A stretch of 64,000 nt of DNA from positions 1-64,000 of the forward strand of contig NZ_LBJG01000083.1 of assembly GCF_028128765.1 (NCBI RefSeq), written 5' to 3'. The notes beneath the pieces were generated by a model, which was not told the DNA's origin, did no database searches, and saw nothing but the letters and a program-made list of their open reading frames with translations. This document shows, in pieces, positions 42,354-52,117 of this stretch. This stretch comes from Bradyrhizobium sp. CCBAU 51627. GTDB taxonomy: Bacteria > Pseudomonadota > Alphaproteobacteria > Rhizobiales > Xanthobacteraceae. Position numbers and translations under genes: made by a program. Positions within the stretch are counted from its first letter, which is position 1. Each line of letters starts with the position of its first letter.

Positions 42354-42641
42354 CGGCGACCGGACTCGTTCGGATGGCGAGGCGTGATCCCAATGAATAG
42401 CCCGCGCGATTTAACGCGGAGCAAATGTCCCGCCGCGGCAAACGGCCTCGACGCTGCACGCCATGCATGAGATTTGAGCGGGTCATGCACGTTTGCATGC
42501 ACGCGCGAAGTTATAAGGATTGTGACCCGTAGTTGTACGGAGCATTCCATTAGGGGTTTGCATACTCTCGGACCCGGATAGTCGTCGTGTGGGATTCGCG
42601 CCGTTGGGGGCAGCGGAGCTTCCAGTCAATTTGGGGGGCGA

Positions 42642-42965
42642 ATGTCGTCTGATGTCACTGAGCCGAAGTGGTCCCTACGGCTGCCTGCAGATTGCAGCAT
42701 CGCTGCGATCCGCAATGTCTACGACCTGATCCGCGAAGCCTTCGGCCGGCAGGACCGACTCGAGATCGATTGCTCAAGCGTCGACAAGGCCGACGTGACC
42801 TCGATTCAACTTCTGCTGTCGACCGCCAAGACCGGTGAGGCCCGGGGCCGCCCGGTGGTGCTCACATCGTTCTCCCAGTCTCTGCGCAACACCCTTCGCC
42901 GCGCCGGCTTCGCCAGCGAGGCAATGATTGGTCAGCACTTTCCGCAAAAGAAAGATGGCGTCTAA
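42642..42965 (+). CDS. STAS-domain protein, first gene of the chemotaxis operon
   Basis: 107 residues covering a STAS fold (anti-sigma-factor-antagonist-like), with IDCSSVDKADVTSIQLLLSTAK where the phosphorylatable Ser or Thr usually lies. Its stop overlaps the cheY start. STAS proteins of this sort head the operons of many alphaproteobacterial chemotaxis clusters. Its role in signalling is not established here. Confidence 0.88.
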   Translation: MSSDVTEPKWSLRLPADCSIAAIRNVYDLIREAFGRQDRLEIDCSSVDKADVTSIQLLLSTAKTGEARGRPVVLTSFSQSLRNTLRRAGFASEAMIGQHFPQKKDGV

Positions 42966-43330
42966 TGGCCACGATCCTCACCGTCGACGATTCTCCCAGC
43001 ATCCGGCAGATGATCAAGGTCGTGCTCGAGCCGGCCGGTCATAGCGTGATCGAGGCCGGTGACGGGGCGCAGGGCCTCGCCAAGGCGCAGGCCGGCAAGC
43101 TCGATCTCGTGATCACTGATCTCAATATGCCCGTCATGAACGGGCTGGAGCTGATCAAGGCGCTTCGCAAGCTGCCGAGCGCCGTCGGCATGCCCATCGT
43201 GTTCCTGACCACCGAATCCAACGACACGGTGAAGCAGGAAGCCAAGAGCGCCGGGGCCACCGGCTGGATCACAAAGCCGTTCAAGCCCGAGCAACTGCTC
43301 GCCGTCGTCGCAAAACTGGTGCGCGCATGA
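42965..43330 (+). CDS. cheY: chemotaxis response regulator CheY
   Basis: 121 residues, a single receiver domain. Acidic pocket in TVDDSPS, phospho-acceptor Asp in LVITDLNMPVMNG, Thr in VFLTTES, and Lys in ITKPFKPEQ. It accepts phosphate from CheA and acts on the flagellar motor or as a phosphate sink. It overlaps cheA by four bases (ATGA). Confidence 0.95.
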   Translation: MATILTVDDSPSIRQMIKVVLEPAGHSVIEAGDGAQGLAKAQAGKLDLVITDLNMPVMNGLELIKALRKLPSAVGMPIVFLTTESNDTVKQEAKSAGATGWITKPFKPEQLLAVVAKLVRA

Positions 43331-45429
43331 GCGCGATGGACCCGACCGAGATATTCCGACAGGAAGCGAGCGAGCTGTTCGAGGTTCTGGAAGGAGCCCT
43401 GCTCGACCTCGGTCAGCGTCCCGACGACCGCGAACTGGTCGATTCCGCGTTTCGCGCCCTGCATACCATCAAGGGCTCCGGCGCCATGTTCGGCTTCGAC
43501 AAGGTCGCCTCCTTCACCCACGAATTCGAGACTGCCTTCGATCGTGTCCGCAAGGGCGAGATCAGGCCGACCCAGGAGTTGATCTCGGTCGCGCTCGCCG
43601 CCAAGGATTATATTCGCGCGCTGATCGAGAATCCGCAGTCGACTGACGATATCATCGGTGAAGCCATCCTCGACGACCTCAAGCGCTTCGTGTCTTCCGA
43701 CCAGCCCGCTGTGGCGGTCGTCGAGATCGCCGAGGCTCCGCCGCTGGCCCCCGGCGGGAGCAAGCAGGCTGGCTGGCACCTCTTCCTGGAATTCGAATCC
43801 CACATCCTGCGCAACGGCTCGAACCCGCTCGATCTGCTGGAAGATCTCTGTAAGCTCGGCCCCTGTTTCGTCGTGCCGATCACCGACGGCGTTCCGTTCC
43901 TCGACGAGATGGAACCGGAAGACTGCTATCTGAAGTGGGACGTCAAGCTGCACGCGGCCTGCGACAAGGCCGCGATCGACGACGTCTTCATGTTCGTCTC
44001 GGACGAGATGAAGCTGACGCTTTCACCGCTGGAGCATGTCGAAGCACCCGTGCCGGCACCGCTGTTGCAGCTCCTCGACGAGGAGCCCGCCCTGGCGGCC
44101 GAGATGCCGGCACCGACCGTCGAGGCTCCCGTTGTCGAGCAGCTCGTCGCAAAGGCGGAGCACGGGCCGCAAGCTCAGCCCGAAGTCAAAGTCGAAGCCA
44201 AGACCGAACCTAAGATCGAACCCAAGGCCGAAGCCAAGCGCGACGATCGCGGCATCGCCACCGTCCGCGTTCAGGCCGAGCGCCTCGACGAGCTGATGGA
44301 CCGGGTCGGCGAGCTCGTGATCGCGCAAGCGCGCCTGACCCAGCTCGCATCCGCGGGTTCGGATCTCTCGATCAAGATGATCGCGGAAGAGATCGAGCGC
44401 CTCGCTTCGTCCTTGCGCGACACCACGATGGGCGCCCGCATGGTGCCGATCGGCTCGCTGTTCGGCCGCTTCCGCCGCTTGGTGCACGATCTGTCGCGGG
44501 ACCTGTCGAAGCCGGTTGAATTCGTCACCTCGGGCGAGGATACCGAGCTCGACAAGACCATGATCGAGTGCCTGGCCGATCCGCTGGTGCACCTGATCCG
44601 CAACGCCATCGACCATGGTATCGAAGACACTGCGACCCGTTCCGCCAACGGCAAGTCCGAGCAGGGCCGCATCGAGCTCGCGGCCGTGCATTCCGGTGCG
44701 CAGGTGCTCGTCACCGTGAAGGACAACGGTGGGGGCCTTAATACCGCCCGCATCCGCGCCAAGGCCGAAGAGCAGGGCCTGATCGCTCCGGGTGCTGCGC
44801 TGTCCGATCACGAGATCCACCAATTCCTGTTCCATCCGGGCTTCTCGACCGCGCAGACCATTTCTGCGCTGTCCGGTCGTGGCGTCGGCATGGACGTGGT
44901 CAAGCGCACCATCGAGAACATGCGCGGCTCGATCGACTTGTCGACCCGACCGGGGCAGGGCACCACGGTGACGCTGCGCCTGCCGCTGACGCTCGCCATC
45001 ATCGAGGGCCTTCTGATCCGCGTCGGCGAAGGCCGTTACATCATTCCGCTGTCGGCCGTGGAGGAGTGCATCGAGCTGACTGCCGAGGACGAGCGGTCCC
45101 GCGGGCGCAACTTCCTCAACGTGCGTGGCAACCTCGTGCCCTTCCTCCGCCTGCGCGAGCTCATGTCGTCCTCGGGTACGCCTGATCAGCACCAGAAGAC
45201 GATCATCATTTCGACCGGCGAAACTCACGTCGGCCTGGTCGCCGACCAGATCATTGGCAACCACCAGACCGTGATCAAGTCGCTCTCCAAGCTGCATTCA
45301 GACGTCACGATTTTCTCCGGGGCAACCATTCTCGGCGACGGGACGGCGGCGCTGATCCTGGACGTGGCGCAGCTTATCGCGCTGGCGCAGTCGAAAGTCG
45401 AGAAGCAGCATATCAGCGAGGCGGCGTGA
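43327..45429 (+). CDS. cheA: chemotaxis histidine kinase CheA
   Basis: 700 residues. HPt domain with the phosphorylated His in LHTIKGSGAMFGFDK (about 46), an inserted domain of unclear type (about 150-245), a Pro/Lys/Glu-rich linker (about 255-305), dimerisation helices, the kinase core with LVHLIRNAIDHGIE (N box), DNGGGLN and GRGVGMDVVK (G boxes), and a C-terminal CheW-like domain. It couples receptor state to phosphorylation of CheY and CheB. It overlaps the next gene by a single base (TGATG). Confidence 0.96.
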   Translation: MSAMDPTEIFRQEASELFEVLEGALLDLGQRPDDRELVDSAFRALHTIKGSGAMFGFDKVASFTHEFETAFDRVRKGEIRPTQELISVALAAKDYIRALIENPQSTDDIIGEAILDDLKRFVSSDQPAVAVVEIAEAPPLAPGGSKQAGWHLFLEFESHILRNGSNPLDLLEDLCKLGPCFVVPITDGVPFLDEMEPEDCYLKWDVKLHAACDKAAIDDVFMFVSDEMKLTLSPLEHVEAPVPAPLLQLLDEEPALAAEMPAPTVEAPVVEQLVAKAEHGPQAQPEVKVEAKTEPKIEPKAEAKRDDRGIATVRVQAERLDELMDRVGELVIAQARLTQLASAGSDLSIKMIAEEIERLASSLRDTTMGARMVPIGSLFGRFRRLVHDLSRDLSKPVEFVTSGEDTELDKTMIECLADPLVHLIRNAIDHGIEDTATRSANGKSEQGRIELAAVHSGAQVLVTVKDNGGGLNTARIRAKAEEQGLIAPGAALSDHEIHQFLFHPGFSTAQTISALSGRGVGMDVVKRTIENMRGSIDLSTRPGQGTTVTLRLPLTLAIIEGLLIRVGEGRYIIPLSAVEECIELTAEDERSRGRNFLNVRGNLVPFLRLRELMSSSGTPDQHQKTIIISTGETHVGLVADQIIGNHQTVIKSLSKLHSDVTIFSGATILGDGTAALILDVAQLIALAQSKVEKQHISEAA

Positions 45430-45890
45430 TGAGCGATGGTTTGGCGACGGAACACCAGGCCGACGCGATGCAGGTCGTGATGATCGGCCTTGGCGAGGAG
45501 AAATTCGCACTCGACGCGGGCCTCGTCCGCGAGATCATCGATCCTGTGCCGGTGACCAAGGTTGCGGGCGCCCGGTCCTTCGTTCCAAGCGTGATCAACG
45601 TGCGCGGCAACGTCATTCCGCTTGCTGACCTGCGCATCCGCTTCGGCATGCCGCAGCTCGAAGATTCTGCGGATACGCGCATCGTCGTCATTGAGATCGA
45701 GCTCGACAACGAGCCCGTCCTGGTCGGCGTCACCGCCGATAAGGTCTACGAGGTCACGGAAATTTCGCAGACCGACGTGCAGCAGACGCCGCGCGTCGGC
45801 ATGCACTGGAAGCCGGAGTTCATCCGTTTCATCGCGAAGTGGCGTGAACAGTTCGTCATCGTTCCCAACATGGAACGCATCCTGAATTGA
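45429..45890 (+). CDS. cheW: chemotaxis coupling protein CheW (first copy)
   Basis: 153 residues; ATG at 45429 overlaps the cheA stop. A full CheW domain: LGEEKFALDAGLVREIIDP, SVINVRGNVIPLADLRIRFG, and the C-terminal beta-barrel. It bridges CheA to receptors. A second copy lies at 47667. The start of the mcp gene follows 41 bases downstream. Confidence 0.95.
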   Translation: MSDGLATEHQADAMQVVMIGLGEEKFALDAGLVREIIDPVPVTKVAGARSFVPSVINVRGNVIPLADLRIRFGMPQLEDSADTRIVVIEIELDNEPVLVGVTADKVYEVTEISQTDVQQTPRVGMHWKPEFIRFIAKWREQFVIVPNMERILN

Positions 45891-45931
45891 GATCATGGCT
45901 CCGCGAGGGGCTTAGGGGCAGGGGCTGAAAG

Positions 45932-47632
45932 ATGAGATTTACGGTCAAGGCAAAGCTGGCCAGCGCGTTCGGCTTGGTCATCGTGTTGTCCATGGTCGCC
46001 GGCGGCGTCGCCTACATGAAGCTCGGCGACATGATGGCGACTGCCGACAGCATGGTCCTGCGCGCCAAGCGAATGGAGAAGGCGGGCGAGATCGAAAAGC
46101 TCATCCTGCTGCAGCTGCGGGCGGAGAAAAACGCCATTCTGGGCAATGATGCCGAGGCCCAACAATTCGCCGCCGACGCCGTCAAGCGCCGCGAGGACGC
46201 AATCAAGAGCCGGGATGAAGTCTATGCTCTCGCCAGCGAAGCGGGCAAGAAGCTGCTGGACGGCTTCTCGACGGTCTACGGCAAGATGAACGCCTACCAG
46301 GAGGAGACGATCAACCTGGCGAGAACCGACAAGGCGAAAGCGACCGAGCGTTCGATGAACGAAGGCCGCAAGGTTGTCGCGGACGCGCTCGAAGCAATGG
46401 GCGCCTATGTGCAAAACACCAAGAAGCAGATGGCCGAGCAAGCCGTCCAGTCGAAGGAAGAAGGCCACCAGGCTCAGCTCATGTTGATGACCCTGATCGG
46501 AATCTCGCTTGCGGCTGCGATCGCCGCGGCGCTGTGGATCTCGATCTCGATCAGCCGGGCGCTCGGACGTGCCGTCAGCCTCGCTGGTGCGGTCGCGGGC
46601 GGCGACCTCAGCCAGACGATCAATGTCACCAGCAATGACGAGGTCGGCGATCTCGTCAAGTCGCTGAATGGCATGGTCGGGAAGCTCCGGCAAATCGTCG
46701 CGGAGGCGCTCACTGCCGCGCAGAACGTCTCGGCCGGCAGCCAGGAGCTCTCCGCAAGCGCCGAGCAGCTCTCGCAGGGCGCGACCGAGCAGGCCTCGTC
46801 TGCCGAGGAGGCGTCCTCCTCGATGGAGGAAATGGCCTCGAACGTGAAGCAGAACGCCGATAACGCCAACCAGACCGAGAAGATCGCGGCGCAGTCGGCC
46901 AAGGATGCGGAAGTCAGCGGCATCGCCGTCGGCCGAGCGGTCCAGGCGATGCAGACCATCGCCGAGAAAATCACCATCGTGCAGGAGATCGCGCGTCAGA
47001 CCGATCTGCTCGCCCTGAACGCGGCAGTCGAGGCTGCCCGCGCCGGCGAGCACGGCAAGGGCTTTGCGGTGGTTGCTTCCGAGGTGCGCAAGCTGGCCGA
47101 GCGGAGCCAGGCTGCGGCCGCCGACATCGGCACGCTGTCGAGCGAGACCGTGAAGGTCGCGCAGGATGCCGGCAGCATGCTGTCGAAGCTGGTGCCTGAC
47201 ATCAAGAAGACGGCCGAACTGGTCCGGGAAATCACGGCGGCCTGCCGCGAGCAGGACGTCGGTTCGGCCCAGATCAACCAGGCGATCCAGCAGCTCGACA
47301 AGGTCGGCCAGCAGAACGCCAGCGCTTCCGAGCAGGTGTCATCGACCTCGGAAGAACTCGCCTCTCAGGCCGAGCAACTCCAGTCGACGATCTCGTTCTT
47401 CCGAATCGAGCAAGCCGGCCGTGGCGAGAGCGCTGCCTCCGCGCCGATCGACCGTGCAGTCACCCAGCTCCGCAACAAGGCGGGACAGATGCAGGCGGCC
47501 GACCGTGGCGCGAAGAAGCCCGTGCCTGCGCGCAAGCCGGCGCGCGCGATGAAGGTCGCGGGCGCAGGAGGCGGCTTTGCCTTCGACCTGGATGACGGCG
47601 AAGACGACCGCGACGCCGAGTTTCAACGCTGA
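45932..47632 (+). CDS. methyl-accepting chemotaxis protein (single HAMP)
   Basis: 566 residues. Membrane helix about 10-30, a four-helix-bundle sensor facing the periplasm (about 32-185), second helix about 188-208, one HAMP domain, and a cytoplasmic signalling coiled coil whose tip is QTDLLALNAAVEAARAGEHG. No NWETF-type CheR-binding end is seen; the protein ends in an acidic tail finishing DAEFQR. Its N-terminus and signalling region are nearly identical to those of the receptor at 48211. Confidence 0.95.
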   Translation: MRFTVKAKLASAFGLVIVLSMVAGGVAYMKLGDMMATADSMVLRAKRMEKAGEIEKLILLQLRAEKNAILGNDAEAQQFAADAVKRREDAIKSRDEVYALASEAGKKLLDGFSTVYGKMNAYQEETINLARTDKAKATERSMNEGRKVVADALEAMGAYVQNTKKQMAEQAVQSKEEGHQAQLMLMTLIGISLAAAIAAALWISISISRALGRAVSLAGAVAGGDLSQTINVTSNDEVGDLVKSLNGMVGKLRQIVAEALTAAQNVSAGSQELSASAEQLSQGATEQASSAEEASSSMEEMASNVKQNADNANQTEKIAAQSAKDAEVSGIAVGRAVQAMQTIAEKITIVQEIARQTDLLALNAAVEAARAGEHGKGFAVVASEVRKLAERSQAAAADIGTLSSETVKVAQDAGSMLSKLVPDIKKTAELVREITAACREQDVGSAQINQAIQQLDKVGQQNASASEQVSSTSEELASQAEQLQSTISFFRIEQAGRGESAASAPIDRAVTQLRNKAGQMQAADRGAKKPVPARKPARAMKVAGAGGGFAFDLDDGEDDRDAEFQR

Positions 47633-47666
47633 GCACCGCTTAACCCAACTGACCCGGGACTTGGCA

Positions 47667-48149
47667 ATGGCCGCAACCTCTCAATATCTGACGCTCGGGC
47701 TCGCCGGCGAGACCTTCGGCATCAGCATCCGCAATGTCCGCGAGATCCTCGACATGCGGCCGATCTCGCGGCTTCCCCACGCGCCGAGCTTCCTGCTCGG
47801 GATGATCGACGTGCGCGGCGCGGGCTATCCGATCGTCGACCTCAGGACCAAGCTCGGGCTGCCAAATGTGGCGGCGACCGAAGCGACGCGCATCATCATT
47901 CTCGACGTACCGATGCAGGACCGTCTGGTCGGCGTCGGCTTCGTCGCCGATTGCGTGTTCGAAGTGACCGATATCGACGAGCAGGCGATCGAGCCCGTGC
48001 CCGATGTGGGCGGCCAATGGCAGTCCGACTATGCCGCCGGAATCGGTCGCAAGGGCGAGAAGTTCGTCGTCATCTTCGATCTGGCCAAGCTGATGGCCCA
48101 CGACGAGATACCGGAAGGGCGCGGCGCCGATACATCGCGCGCCGCCTGA
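47667..48149 (+). CDS. cheW: chemotaxis coupling protein CheW (second copy)
   Basis: 160 residues from the ATG at 47667; the upstream extension overlaps the mcp gene in another frame and is rejected. CheW domain with LGLAGETFGISIRNVREILDM and MIDVRGAGYPIVDLRTKLGLP. It is less like the first copy than the two receptors are like each other, so it is not a fresh duplicate. It probably couples the receptors of this cluster to CheA. Confidence 0.95.
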   Translation: MAATSQYLTLGLAGETFGISIRNVREILDMRPISRLPHAPSFLLGMIDVRGAGYPIVDLRTKLGLPNVAATEATRIIILDVPMQDRLVGVGFVADCVFEVTDIDEQAIEPVPDVGGQWQSDYAAGIGRKGEKFVVIFDLAKLMAHDEIPEGRGADTSRAA

Positions 48150-48210
48150 GTCGACAAGAATAACGCGCGGTCAGGCCCAAGCAAACTCAATTCGAATCAA
48201 CGAGATCAAG

Positions 48211-50016
48211 ATGAGATTTACCGTCAAAGCCAAACTCGCGAGCGCCTTCGGCATCGTCATCCTACTTTCCATGGTCGCCGGCGGCGTTGCTTATCTGAAG
48301 CTCAACGACACGGTGGGCACCACGGGGCACTTGTCGGCGCGGGCGGCTCGTCTTGCCAAAGTCGCCGAGCTTCAGGAGAGCGTTCTGCTCCAGGTGCGAG
48401 CCGAGAAGAATGCGATCCTGGCGGCGACTGAGGCCGATCAAAACAACTTTATTGGCCAGATCGGGCAGCTTCGTGAACGCGCCTTGAAGGTCAAGGACGA
48501 AGCCTATGTCGGCGCGAGTGAGGCCGGCAAGAAGATGATCGATGCATTCGCGTCGGCCTACGCCCATTCGAATACGGTGCAGGACGAAACGCTCAGGACG
48601 GCCAAGCAGGACAAGGCGAGGGCAGCCGAACGCTCGATGAAAGAAGGTCTCGCGGCCACGACGCCCGCGCTGAACGCCGCAAACGACTACATCAATTATG
48701 TGAAGAAGCAGATGGCCGAGGAGAGTGAGGCGGCCAAAGTCGAAGGCAGCCAGGCGATCATCACCTTGCTCGCCCTCGTTGCTGCGTCGCTGGTCATTGC
48801 CGTCGTCGCCGCGATCTGGATCGCGCTCAACATCAGCCGCTCTCTGACACAGGCCGTCGGCCTGGCGGATGCGGTTGCCCTTGGCGATCTCAGTCACAAG
48901 ATCGAAGCGTCCAGCAACGACGAGATCGGCGATCTCTTGAAGTCGCTGAGTGCGATGACTGTCAATTTGAACAAGACGGCCGCCGTTGCCAATGCGATCG
49001 CGCAGGGCAATCTCACCGTCGAGGCCACGCCACTGTCGGACAAGGATACGCTCGGTCTCGCGCTCGAGCGCATGGTCGAGAAACTTCGGCAAATCGTCTC
49101 GGAAGCTCTCACCGCGGCGCAGAACGTCTCGGCCGGCAGCCAGGAGCTCTCGGCCAGTGCCGAGCAGCTCTCGCAGGGAGCGACGGAGCAGGCCTCGTCT
49201 GCAGAGGAAGCCTCTTCCTCGATGGAAGAGATGGCCTCCAACGTGAAGCAGAATGCCGACAACGCCAACCAGACCGAGAAGATCGCCGCGCAATCCGCCA
49301 AGGATGCGGAAGCGAGCGGAGCGGCGGTGGGACGTGCCGTCAATGCGATGCAGACGATCGCCGAAAAGATCACCATCGTGCAGGAGATCGCGCGGCAGAC
49401 CGACCTGCTTGCGCTCAACGCAGCCGTCGAAGCCGCGCGTGCCGGCGAGCACGGCAAGGGTTTTGCCGTGGTGGCCTCCGAGGTCCGCAAGCTGGCCGAG
49501 CGAAGCCAGGCCGCCGCTGCCGAGATCGGCACGCTGTCAGGCGAAACCGTCAAGGTCGCGCAGGACGCCGGTGCCATGCTGGCCAAGCTCGTCCCCGATA
49601 TCAAGAAGACCGCGGAGCTGGTCGAGGAGATCACAGCGGCCTGCCGCGAGCAGGACGTCGGCTCGGCCCAGATCAACCAGGCAATCCAGCAACTCGACAA
49701 GGTCGGCCAGCAGAACGCCAGCGCCTCCGAGCAGGTGTCCTCGACTTCGGAAGAGCTGGCTTCGCAGGCCGAGCAGCTCCAGGCGACGATCGCCTATTTC
49801 CGCATCGAGCAGAGCGGAAAGGAACAGGCGGCAGCGCCGACCGACCGGGCGGTGACCCAGCTCCGCGCCAAGGCAGCGCAGATGGCGGCGGCGGATCGTC
49901 CGGCCAGGAAGGTGCAGGCCAAGCCGGCACGTGCGGCGAAGGCGGCCGGCGGTGGTGGTTTTGCCTTCGAGTTGAACGATCGCGAGGACGATCGGGACGC
50001 CGAGTTTCAGCGCTAG
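48211..50016 (+). CDS. methyl-accepting chemotaxis protein (double HAMP)
   Basis: 601 residues. Same plan as the receptor at 45932, with N-terminal MRFTVKAKLASAFG, four-helix-bundle sensor and signalling tip QTDLLALNAAVEAARAGEHG, but with an extra HAMP-like segment (about 250-290, VANAIAQGNLTVEATPLSDKD). The sensor domains have diverged while the signalling parts have stayed nearly the same. The same acidic DAEFQR end is present, which may be a shared docking site. Confidence 0.95.
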   Translation: MRFTVKAKLASAFGIVILLSMVAGGVAYLKLNDTVGTTGHLSARAARLAKVAELQESVLLQVRAEKNAILAATEADQNNFIGQIGQLRERALKVKDEAYVGASEAGKKMIDAFASAYAHSNTVQDETLRTAKQDKARAAERSMKEGLAATTPALNAANDYINYVKKQMAEESEAAKVEGSQAIITLLALVAASLVIAVVAAIWIALNISRSLTQAVGLADAVALGDLSHKIEASSNDEIGDLLKSLSAMTVNLNKTAAVANAIAQGNLTVEATPLSDKDTLGLALERMVEKLRQIVSEALTAAQNVSAGSQELSASAEQLSQGATEQASSAEEASSSMEEMASNVKQNADNANQTEKIAAQSAKDAEASGAAVGRAVNAMQTIAEKITIVQEIARQTDLLALNAAVEAARAGEHGKGFAVVASEVRKLAERSQAAAAEIGTLSGETVKVAQDAGAMLAKLVPDIKKTAELVEEITAACREQDVGSAQINQAIQQLDKVGQQNASASEQVSSTSEELASQAEQLQATIAYFRIEQSGKEQAAAPTDRAVTQLRAKAAQMAAADRPARKVQAKPARAAKAAGGGGFAFELNDREDDRDAEFQR

Positions 50017-50027
50017 GAGCGTACGGA

Positions 50028-50054
50028 TCGGCCTGGCCCTCTCGGCCAGACCGA
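50028..50054 (+). terminator. hairpin between mcp and cheR
   Basis: Stem of 11 bases per arm with one mismatch (50028-50038 and 50044-50054) around a 5-base loop CTCTC. No T-run follows, so it may stabilise the upstream message or lower expression of cheRB rather than end transcription. Confidence 0.4.
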
Positions 50055-50148
50055 CCCGTCTCGGTTACAGCAGACGCGCAGGAATCGAAATGGTCCGTAT
50101 GGCCCGACATTCAGTGCAGGCGGTCGCTCCGGGCCCAGGTAGGCGGCC

Positions 50149-51003
50149 ATGACGCCTGCCGTTCAGGATATGGCCGTGCATCTGTCGGACCGTCATTTCC
50201 GCACCATTGCCGAATTGATCGAGGGCCAGGTCGGAATCAAGCTGCCGCAAGGCAAGCGCTTGATGCTGGAAGGGCGGCTGCACAAGCGTGTGCGCGCGTT
50301 GAATTTCTCCGACCTCAACGAGTATGTCGAGAATCTGTTCGAGGCAGATCATTTCGACGTCGAACTCACCCATCTCATCGATGTGGTGACGACCAACAAG
50401 ACCGATTTCTTCCGCGAGCCACAGCATTTCGAGTTCATGAGGGAGGCCGCCGTCCCAGCGCTACTGAAGTCGCACAAGCGCAGGACCGCCAACCTGAAGA
50501 TCTGGAGCTCAGCAAGCTCGACCGGCATGGAAGCCTATACCGCGGCCATGGTGCTGGACGACATGACGCGAAGCGGGTCGCGGTTTGAGTTCCGCATCCT
50601 CGGCACCGATATCTCGACCGCGGTGCTGCGCCTGGCAAAGACGGCGATCTACAGCCGTGACGTGCTCGCGCCGGTGCCGGAGCATTTCGTCAAGAGATAT
50701 TTCCTGTCGTCGCGCGACAAATCGCGCGGTGAGGTGCGGGTGGTGCCGGAATTGCGGCGCATGACGCATTTCATGCGGATGAACCTGATGGATTCGTCCT
50801 ATCCGGTCGATCGGGACGTCGACATGATCTTCTGCCGCAACGTGCTGATCTATTTCGACAAGCCGACGCAGCGGAAGGTGGTCGAGCAGCTCTGCAACCA
50901 TCTGCGACCGGGTGGCTATTTGCTGGTTGGGCACTCGGAATCCATGATTCACAGCTCCGTTCCGGGTCTGAAGCAAGTTCAGCCAACCATTTTCCAGGTC
51001 TGA
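50149..51003 (+). CDS. cheR: chemotaxis protein methyltransferase CheR
   Basis: 284 residues. Methylates glutamates on receptors using S-adenosylmethionine. N-terminal helical domain (about 1-85), then the SAM-binding fold with WSSASSTGMEAYTAAM and, later, MIFCRNVLIYFDKPTQRKVV, which is the family signature. It lies 17 bases before cheB. Confidence 0.96.
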   Translation: MTPAVQDMAVHLSDRHFRTIAELIEGQVGIKLPQGKRLMLEGRLHKRVRALNFSDLNEYVENLFEADHFDVELTHLIDVVTTNKTDFFREPQHFEFMREAAVPALLKSHKRRTANLKIWSSASSTGMEAYTAAMVLDDMTRSGSRFEFRILGTDISTAVLRLAKTAIYSRDVLAPVPEHFVKRYFLSSRDKSRGEVRVVPELRRMTHFMRMNLMDSSYPVDRDVDMIFCRNVLIYFDKPTQRKVVEQLCNHLRPGGYLLVGHSESMIHSSVPGLKQVQPTIFQV

Positions 51004-51020
51004 TTGGGGGCACGCTCAAC

Positions 51021-52112
51021 ATGCCCAAGGAAAACGTTCGGGTGCTGATCGTGGATGACTCGGCCTCGGTCCGCCAAATCCTTCAGACCATTCTCAATGA
51101 GGATCCTGATATCGAGGTGATGGCGACGGCGTCCGATCCGTTCGTGGCGGCGCGGCGCCTGCAGGACGAAATCCCTGATGTCATGATCCTTGACCTCGAG
51201 ATGCCGCGCATGGACGGAATGACGTTCCTGCGCAAGATCATGGCGCAACGCCCGATCCCGGTGATCATCTGCTCCTCGCTCACCGAGGAAGGGTCGAACG
51301 TGATGTTCGAGGCGTTCGAGGCGGGCGCCGTCGACATCGTGCCGAAGCCGAAGATCGATACGCGGCAGGCGCTGCTCGAATGCTCCACGCGACTACGTGA
51401 ATCCGTGAAGTCGGCGGCGCGCGCACGGGTACGGCCGCGCACGGAACGACGGGTGATCGAGAAGAAGCTGACGGCCGACGCCATCATCCCGCCGCCGGTG
51501 CAGGGTAAGGTCCGGCCGGCAACCGAAGGCATCGTCTGCATCGGTGCATCGACCGGCGGTACGGAAGCGCTCAATGACGTTCTGGAGATGCTGCCGGCGA
51601 ACTGCCCTCCCATTCTGATCGTCCAGCATATGCCGGCGGGCTTCACGGCCGCTTTCGCCAGGCGTCTCGACAGCATTTGCCAGATCCGCGTCAAGGAGGC
51701 GGAGGATCGTGAGCCGGTGTTGCCAGGCTGCGCGTATATCGCGCCGGGCGCTCGCCACATGCTGCTCCAGCGCATCGGTCTGCGCTATCAGGTCGCGATC
51801 AAGGATGGCCCGCCGGTCTCGCGCCATCGCCCTTCCGTCGACGTGCTGTTTCGCTCCGCGGCCCAGCATGCCGGCGCCAACGCGCTCGGGATCATCATGA
51901 CGGGCATGGGCGATGACGGCGCGCGCGGCATGCTGGAGATGCGCAAGCTCGGTGCCTCGACCCGGGCGCAGGACGAGGAGAGCTGCGTGGTGTTCGGCAT
52001 GCCCAAGGAAGCCATCGCGCATGGCGGGGTCGAGAAGGTGGTTGCGCTGCATCACATTCCGCGCGAGATCATGCACTGGTACCAGGCCGGGCACGCGGCG
52101 GCGGCGGGCTGA
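51021..52112 (+). CDS. cheB: chemotaxis methylesterase/response regulator CheB
   Basis: 363 residues. Receiver domain with phospho-acceptor Asp in VMILDLEMPRMDG, linker, and a C-terminal methylesterase with the catalytic Ser in IGASTGGTEAL, His in VQHMPAGFT and Asp in MTGMGDDGA. It removes methyl groups from receptors once phosphorylated by CheA and so completes adaptation. The next gene starts six bases later. Confidence 0.96.
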   Translation: MPKENVRVLIVDDSASVRQILQTILNEDPDIEVMATASDPFVAARRLQDEIPDVMILDLEMPRMDGMTFLRKIMAQRPIPVIICSSLTEEGSNVMFEAFEAGAVDIVPKPKIDTRQALLECSTRLRESVKSAARARVRPRTERRVIEKKLTADAIIPPPVQGKVRPATEGIVCIGASTGGTEALNDVLEMLPANCPPILIVQHMPAGFTAAFARRLDSICQIRVKEAEDREPVLPGCAYIAPGARHMLLQRIGLRYQVAIKDGPPVSRHRPSVDVLFRSAAQHAGANALGIIMTGMGDDGARGMLEMRKLGASTRAQDEESCVVFGMPKEAIAHGGVEKVVALHHIPREIMHWYQAGHAAAAG

Positions 52113-52117
52113 TCGCG

